Source of the DNA: an archaeon
Lineage (GTDB): Archaea > Asgardarchaeota > Hermodarchaeia > Hermodarchaeales > Hermodarchaeaceae
NCBI GenBank assembly: GCA_016550425.1
Contig: JABXGS010000040.1
Span: forward strand, 1-9,381
Reading direction: 5' to 3'
Length of the DNA: 9,381 nucleotides
A program made the position numbers and the translations under genes. The notes beneath the pieces were generated by a model. The model worked only from the letters and a program-made list of their open reading frames with translations. It was not told where the DNA came from and did not search any database. Of this stretch, positions 4,654 to 9,381 are shown one piece after another; position 1 is the stretch's first letter; each line of letters opens with the position of its first letter.

Positions 4654-6026
4654 TCTGTAACCAACTCAATCATGTGGACTGAGCAGGAAATACAAGGGTC
4701 ATAGGCACGGACTAGGGGCTCTAAGAGGGTTGTTACAGTTTTGTGGCTTTCGGGGGCAGGTTTGAGGAGTTCTGGCAGGAGTTCTTGGGCTTTGGCTTGG
4801 ATGGCATGTTCAATGGTGCGAACATTTTGTCCAGTCGCGATGATACAATTAACTTGGGTAATGATACCGTCGTCGTTGGTCCAGTAATTGTGGAAGAGAG
4901 TGCCACGGGGGGCTTCGACGACACCAACGCCTTCGCCCGCGCGGGGTTCGACAGGTATACGGAAGTTATCTTCTTGGAGAGCAGAGTCTTCGATGAGAGT
5001 GATGGCCTGTTCGACAGCGCTGAGGGCTTCGATAGAACGGGCGAGGTTATAGGCGATGGGGTCGTGAATTGGACGTTGTCCGAAGAGCTCAAAGAGTTGG
5101 TCAGCGTAGCCTTGTGCTAGGGGGCTAGCCATTTTTTGGGCGATGTTAAGGCGAGCAAGTGGACCAACGCGGTAGTTACCTTTGTCGGGTCCCAGATGTT
5201 TAATGAAAGGGTATTTGACGGTGGTGTAGGGCATAGCGTCTTCGGCGATGTATTTCGCATAGTCCTTCGGTGCAAAGTCTTGGAGTTTTTTGCCGTTAGG
5301 AGTGATGAAGCGGAGGGTGCCATCGTAGATATCGTGGACACCGTTGTTGTGTAATCCGAAGTAGTGGGTAGGGTCGTGAAGGTAGTAGCCAACTAAGCCG
5401 CGGTCATTTTTCTTCGCAAGTTTGAAGTAGAGGTCCGTCACCGTTTGTGCGGTGGCTAGGGCTTTAGGCGCTTGTTTGGCGAGTTTGCTACGTTCCTCCT
5501 CGATGAGTGGTCCAGCCATCCCTCCAGGAACAGCTGTGCAGGGGTGGATCATTCGTCCACCGATGGCTTTGATGAGGTTTTGCCCAAACATGCGAAGTTC
5601 AATACCTTTCTTAGCGAGATCCGGATTTTTCTTTGCCACTGCCAACACGTTGGGATCATCAGGTGAAAGAAAGTCAGGAAGTGCGAGATAGACAAGAGAG
5701 AGGGCATGGCTATGGATAAATTCGCCAAAGTTTTCAAGGCGCCGAAGCTTGACTGCTTGTTCAGGTGGGGTGACACCCCATGCAGCTTCAACCGCTTTGA
5801 CGGAGCCAAGATGATGGGCAACGGAGCAGATACCGCAGATGCGTTCGGATAGCTGGGGGGCATCTTCAGCGGGGATACCTTCCATGAATCTTTCGAACAT
5901 TCGTGGTGATTCGATGATGTGAAAGTGACATTGATTGAGTTTGCCACCGGTGACATCTAAAGTGATCTTGGCATGTCCTTCTAGACGCGTCATGGGTTCA
6001 AATTCAATATGTTTGGGTTTAGTCAT
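4650..6026 (-). CDS. mvhA: F420-non-reducing [NiFe] hydrogenase large subunit
   Basis: This 458-residue catalytic subunit splits H2 at a Ni-Fe centre in the cytoplasm. The N-terminal EPMTRLEGHAK (10-20) is typical. The L1 motif ERICGICSVAHH puts C64 and C67 at the nickel, and the L2 motif DPCISCSVH near the end supplies C445 and C448. All four ligands are intact, and length fits group 3c MvhA. After H451, where maturation proteases normally cut, only seven residues remain (MIELVTD). The start overlaps the mvhG stop as ATGA, and AAAGGAG lies about 10 nt upstream. It is the last gene of the operon, so it depends on the promoter before hdrA or further upstream. No maturation gene is in the window. 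Confidence 0.93.
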   Translation of the reverse strand: MTKPKHIEFEPMTRLEGHAKITLDVTGGKLNQCHFHIIESPRMFERFMEGIPAEDAPQLSERICGICSVAHHLGSVKAVEAAWGVTPPEQAVKLRRLENFGEFIHSHALSLVYLALPDFLSPDDPNVLAVAKKNPDLAKKGIELRMFGQNLIKAIGGRMIHPCTAVPGGMAGPLIEEERSKLAKQAPKALATAQTVTDLYFKLAKKNDRGLVGYYLHDPTHYFGLHNNGVHDIYDGTLRFITPNGKKLQDFAPKDYAKYIAEDAMPYTTVKYPFIKHLGPDKGNYRVGPLARLNIAQKMASPLAQGYADQLFELFGQRPIHDPIAYNLARSIEALSAVEQAITLIEDSALQEDNFRIPVEPRAGEGVGVVEAPRGTLFHNYWTNDDGIITQVNCIIATGQNVRTIEHAIQAKAQELLPELLKPAPESHKTVTTLLEPLVRAYDPCISCSVHMIELVTD

Positions 6027-6904
6027 TTTTTCTTGACTCCTTTTCGGATATTATCGAGTTTCGAAGAAGCGTATGTATACCGGGCAAACGATCCAGCAAG
6101 GCGAGGCAAGTTGAAGTTGGCAATCTGATTTTCTTCCATCGCGGCTAACGCATCCAACATTGCTACACCTTGATCCCAGACTGTTTCAGAGGGGCCACGA
6201 CAGCCTGTGCATGGCATGCTGCGTCTTGTACATTCAGCATTACAACCCGCGCGGGTTGCAGGTCCCATACACAGAAATCCCTGTGAAAGAAGGCATTTAC
6301 CAGGTTCAGGAATCTCATGGGTTCGGCGGAGTGTCTTGGGTATCTCGGTTAGCCGTTCGAGGGGACATTCATCACACACACTCTTTGTAGATAATTTGGG
6401 TTCCTCGCCTGCAAGCAGTGCGGTGAGGACTCGGGCGATTTCATCAGGATGGGGCGGACAGCCAGGAAGTATGAAGTCGACTTTCACCACATCGCTGAGG
6501 CGAAGATCTGCTGGTAAGACTTGTGGTACATTTTCATGGGGCACAAGTTTCTGAGCCATAACAGCGGTCTTGTGGTAAACGTATTTGACGCCTTCCTGCG
6601 CATCGAATATATTGGCGAGCCCGTTCACTCCACCATGAGCAGAGCAAGCCCCAAAGGCGATGACATATTTTGCCTGTTTACGCATGGCTTTCGCCATCTC
6701 TTTATCGTGATCGGTGCGAATGCTGCCTTCGATGAGTGCTACATCGATGTTTGATGGAATGGGGTTCTTTGTGTCAACGAGAGGATAAGAGTAGACGAGT
6801 TCTACATCTTTGAGAAGATCAAGGAGTGCCACGCCAATGTCTAGGAGTGCAATATGGCAGCCGCTACACCCGGCCATACCCATGGTTGCTATTCGGACGG
6901 TCAT
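6023..6904 (-). CDS. mvhG: F420-non-reducing hydrogenase small (electron-transfer) subunit
   Basis: The 293-residue small subunit carries electrons from the Ni-Fe site to MvhD. The proximal [4Fe-4S] cluster ligands are C13 and C16 (AGCSGCH), C87 (GACSAHGG) and C149 (PGCPPHP). Eight further cysteines, C177 and C180 (CDECPLE), C204, C212, C221, C225, C232 and C235, supply the medial and distal [4Fe-4S] clusters. There is no Tat signal peptide, which agrees with a cytoplasmic group 3 enzyme rather than a periplasmic uptake hydrogenase. The basic C-terminus ends RKGVKKK. The gene overlaps mvhD by 4 nt and mvhA by 4 nt, and an AGGTGA site lies upstream of its ATG, so translation is likely coupled along the operon. 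Confidence 0.93.
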   Translation of the reverse strand: MTVRIATMGMAGCSGCHIALLDIGVALLDLLKDVELVYSYPLVDTKNPIPSNIDVALIEGSIRTDHDKEMAKAMRKQAKYVIAFGACSAHGGVNGLANIFDAQEGVKYVYHKTAVMAQKLVPHENVPQVLPADLRLSDVVKVDFILPGCPPHPDEIARVLTALLAGEEPKLSTKSVCDECPLERLTEIPKTLRRTHEIPEPGKCLLSQGFLCMGPATRAGCNAECTRRSMPCTGCRGPSETVWDQGVAMLDALAAMEENQIANFNLPRLAGSFARYTYASSKLDNIRKGVKKK

Positions 6905-7389
6905 TTGCCTTTCACCTCAACTTTCATTTGTTTAAGTGGGTTCGGTCCTAGCTCCAAGATTCGTTCATAAAATGATGAGGTGGTTTCAACCCATTTGCCC
7001 GCCATCCCCGCGCTCATTAATTCAAAGCGTAACCGTCCGCCGAGGCCAATGGCTTCGAGGTCTTTTGCCAGTTTTTGCATGCGTTTTTCTGCGTGCAGAT
7101 TTCCGGTGACAAAGTGGCATTGATCTTTCAGACAGCCCGTAACCATGACGCCATCTGCCCCGTCTCGAAGAGCTTCAATGACGTGGAGGGGATCAACGCG
7201 TCCAGAACAGGGCACTCGGATGATTTCCACATTTACCGGATAGGCCATTTTGCTTGTTCCAGCGAGATCTGCTGCACCATAAGAGCAATAGTGGCAGCAA
7301 AAACTCACAATGCGTGGTGTAAAACCTGGTTTTGGCGTTGTAACGGTTTTCGTGGATTTGCGTTTGGCTTTGGATTTCGTTTTACTCAT
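6901..7389 (-). CDS. mvhD: MvhD/FlpD-type [2Fe-2S] electron-transfer protein
   Basis: MvhD links the hydrogenase to heterodisulfide reductase. In this 162-residue protein the core begins near residue 25 with IVSFCCHYCSYGAADLAG (C31, C32, C35), followed by RVPCSGRVDP (C61) and GCLKDQCHFVTGN (C86, C91). The cysteines of these motifs bind the [2Fe-2S] cluster that passes electrons to the HdrA flavin. The first 22 residues form a Lys/Thr/Ser-rich tail (eight Lys among them) not needed for the fold. The ATG is nevertheless the likely start because it overlaps the hdrA stop as ATGA and no better internal start exists. The next gene, mvhG, overlaps by 4 nt. Confidence 0.92.
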   Translation of the reverse strand: MSKTKSKAKRKSTKTVTTPKPGFTPRIVSFCCHYCSYGAADLAGTSKMAYPVNVEIIRVPCSGRVDPLHVIEALRDGADGVMVTGCLKDQCHFVTGNLHAEKRMQKLAKDLEAIGLGGRLRFELMSAGMAGKWVETTSSFYERILELGPNPLKQMKVEVKGK

Positions 7390-9374
7390 TTTTTGGATGC
7401 CCCCACATTGGCAAGTAAACCTTCAATTTGAGAGTAAATCTGTCTATCACGATAATGTCGAAGCTGGATGGCTTCTGCAGGACATTCAACAACGCAGATA
7501 CCACAGCCTTTACAGGCGACTTCAATAACTTTCGCTATGCCTCCTTCCATGTAAATCGCACTATATGGACAAACAGCATAGCAATTCGCACATCCGATGC
7601 ATAACGATTCATCAACAACGGATTTAGCAAGATCGACTTCAACTTCCCCTTTGCTCATTGGAATAGCAGCATGAGAAGCAGCAGCTGCGCCCATAAAGGA
7701 GGCTTCCGCAATATCACGTGGACTGCTACATGCACCAGCAAGAAAGACACCATCAGTTGTGGTGTCAACAGGAGCAAGTTTCAGGTGGTATTCCCGGAAA
7801 AAGCCATCTAAATCAACTTCCAAGTTCAGGGTATGGGCTAGTTCCTTAGCTCCGTTTGCGGGTATCATGGCAGCTGAGAGTACAAGTAAATCCACTGAAA
7901 ACTGCTCTTGAGTTCCATTATGGTGGTCGACGGTCAGGGTCAGGCTCTTATTTTTGTCCTCCTTGACCTCGGTGACATCTGCCCGATGGAATTTCACGCC
8001 AAGACGTTTAGCAGTCATGTAATAGCGTTCATATTCTTTACCCTGCAATCGAATGTCTTTGTAGAATACAGTGACCTCGGTATCTGGCCAATGTTCTTTG
8101 ATGAAGACAGCGTGTTTCATCGCAACCTGACAACAAACACGAGAACAATGAGAGTAATAATTCGGATCGCGACTTCCAACACATTGAATCATTCCAACCC
8201 GTTTTGGCAGTTTCTTATCTGAAATGCGCTGCAATTGCCCATCTGTCGGACTCATCGGATCGAGGATTCGGGCAAGCATGAATTGGGTAATCACATTTGG
8301 ATATTCCCCATACCCGTACAGCCCTTCTGGTTTGAAAACGTCATATCCTGTGGCGACAATTACTGTACCAACTGCGATATCAGTATCTTTGGGTTGCTCA
8401 TCAAGATGAATCGCGTTTACTGGACAGATTCGTTCACATTGGCCACATTTTGTGCAGGTGTCAAAATCAATCACAGGTACCCGTGGAACAGCCTGAGGAA
8501 AGGGGTAGTAAATGGCCTTCCGGTTAGCTAAGCCAGAATTGTATTCATCAGGCACTTCGACTGGACAGACATCCATGCATTTTCCACAGAGAGTGCATGT
8601 ATCGATATCAACACCCCGGGGTTTACTGTGAAGCCGGGCTTCGAAATTCCCGATATAGCCTTTGAATTGTGAAACCTCGGTTTGGGTGTACACATGGATT
8701 TTGGGATCATCGAGAAGAATCCGTTTTGACAAACACTTGCGTGCCATTTCTCCGTGACGTGGAGGGACACAAACGCCACAGGTATCAGTCATGAAGACGA
8801 ATCCTAATTGTGCAGATTTGCCACCGAGTGCTGGACTACGTTCCACAAGGTGCACTTCATAACCATTATCAGCTAGAAGTGTCGTGGCAGCGATTCCTGC
8901 AATTCCTGCACCGATAACCAGACATACTGGCGGGACTTTTTGAGTTGTCGATCCAATCGATTCAAGCTGCGCTGCGCGATAGACACCAGCGCGAATGAGA
9001 TCTTTAGCTTTCTCTGTGGCTTCAGCATAGTCGTCTTTCTGTTTCATGTGTGCCCAGGAAACTTGCTCTCGAATGTTAACCATTTCAAAAAAGAACGGGT
9101 TAATCCCTGCTTCAAGTACGGTTCGACGGAAAGTGGGTTCATGCAATTTGGGACTACATGAGGCAACAATAACTCGATTGAGGTTATGTGCTTCGATATG
9201 TTTCTTTATGATATTTTGTCCTTCTTCAGAGCACGTAAATAATTGCCAACCAGCGTAGGCGACATGCGGGAGAGTCTTTGCATATTCTGCGACTGCAGGT
9301 ACATCAACAACTTTGGCAATATTTGTGCCACATTTACAGACAAAAACACCGATTCTTGGTTCTTTTACCGTCAT
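7386..9374 (-). CDS. hdrA: Heterodisulfide reductase subunit A, FAD iron-sulfur protein (electron bifurcation)
   Basis: This 662-residue protein is full length for HdrA. In order: an N-terminal domain with C13, C15, C48 and C73 (VCKCG, TCSEEGQ, ASCSPKLHE); a thioredoxin-reductase-like FAD domain with GAGIAG at 155-160; C199 and C202 (TCGVC); an inserted double-cluster ferredoxin domain (C260, C263, C266, C270 and C307, C310, C313, C317); a QCVGSRD segment with C398, C410, C414 and C415; and a C-terminal ferredoxin domain (C592, C595, C598, C602 and C621, C624, C627, C631). The flavin splits electron pairs arriving from MvhD between ferredoxin and a second acceptor. No selenocysteine is needed. 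It starts 7 nt from the window edge, so its ribosome site is out of view, but the N-terminus (MTVKEPRIGVFVCKCG) matches usual HdrA starts. No hdrB or hdrC follows it. Confidence 0.94.
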   Translation of the reverse strand: MTVKEPRIGVFVCKCGTNIAKVVDVPAVAEYAKTLPHVAYAGWQLFTCSEEGQNIIKKHIEAHNLNRVIVASCSPKLHEPTFRRTVLEAGINPFFFEMVNIREQVSWAHMKQKDDYAEATEKAKDLIRAGVYRAAQLESIGSTTQKVPPVCLVIGAGIAGIAATTLLADNGYEVHLVERSPALGGKSAQLGFVFMTDTCGVCVPPRHGEMARKCLSKRILLDDPKIHVYTQTEVSQFKGYIGNFEARLHSKPRGVDIDTCTLCGKCMDVCPVEVPDEYNSGLANRKAIYYPFPQAVPRVPVIDFDTCTKCGQCERICPVNAIHLDEQPKDTDIAVGTVIVATGYDVFKPEGLYGYGEYPNVITQFMLARILDPMSPTDGQLQRISDKKLPKRVGMIQCVGSRDPNYYSHCSRVCCQVAMKHAVFIKEHWPDTEVTVFYKDIRLQGKEYERYYMTAKRLGVKFHRADVTEVKEDKNKSLTLTVDHHNGTQEQFSVDLLVLSAAMIPANGAKELAHTLNLEVDLDGFFREYHLKLAPVDTTTDGVFLAGACSSPRDIAEASFMGAAAASHAAIPMSKGEVEVDLAKSVVDESLCIGCANCYAVCPYSAIYMEGGIAKVIEVACKGCGICVVECPAEAIQLRHYRDRQIYSQIEGLLANVGASKK

Positions 9375-9381
9375 TTTTCTA

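Noticed and set aside
4743..5120. Plus-strand 125-residue frame inside mvhA
   Set aside because: It is antisense to the conserved C-terminal half of MvhA and shows no known motif; long antisense frames are expected here from codon bias.

Overview
The window reads as archaeal DNA: dense coding, short Shine-Dalgarno sites, TATA-like boxes and U-tract ends, and a methanogen-type hdrA-mvhDGA hydrogenase/electron-bifurcation operon. It also holds a stand-alone small protein with a longin/roadblock-like N-terminal half. That combination, with a UbiA prenyltransferase of the lycopene-elongase type and a small winged-helix protein, suggests an Asgard archaeon (Heimdall- or Thorarchaeia-like). The taxon is an inference from domain content, not from a marker gene.

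Layout. 1-186 is the 3' end of an unidentified plus-strand gene, followed by a UbiA-family membrane prenyltransferase (232-1074, +). Convergent to it is a ferritin-like di-iron protein (1090-1566, -), which is divergent from a SplB-like radical SAM protein (1684-2532, +). Convergent to that are a small winged-helix protein (2538-2801, -) and, upstream of it on the same strand, a TPR-like helical protein (2901-3374, -). The 254-bp spacer at 3375-3628 has no gene but is rich in structure: CTAG-centred dyads, a direct repeat, and a nested inverted repeat ending 28 nt before the next start. It leads into a longin-like plus beta-sandwich protein (3629-4396, +) and a two-helix membrane miniprotein (4453-4653, +).

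The right half (4650-9374, -) is one operon read right to left: hdrA, mvhD, mvhG, mvhA. Each junction is a 4-nt ATGA overlap. In the known system MvhA oxidises H2 at the Ni-Fe centre, MvhG passes electrons through three [4Fe-4S] clusters, MvhD ([2Fe-2S]) hands them to HdrA, and the HdrA flavin splits them between ferredoxin and a second acceptor (HdrBC in methanogens). No hdrB, hdrC or hydrogenase maturation gene is in the window, so the high-potential acceptor is not visible here. hdrA starts 7 nt from the window edge, so the operon probably continues upstream.

The least explained part is 2880-4650: a TPR protein, a structured intergenic region, a longin-like two-domain protein and a membrane miniprotein, none with a firm function. 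No RNA gene, CRISPR array, insertion sequence or origin was seen, and no gene-free stretch exceeds about 255 bp.
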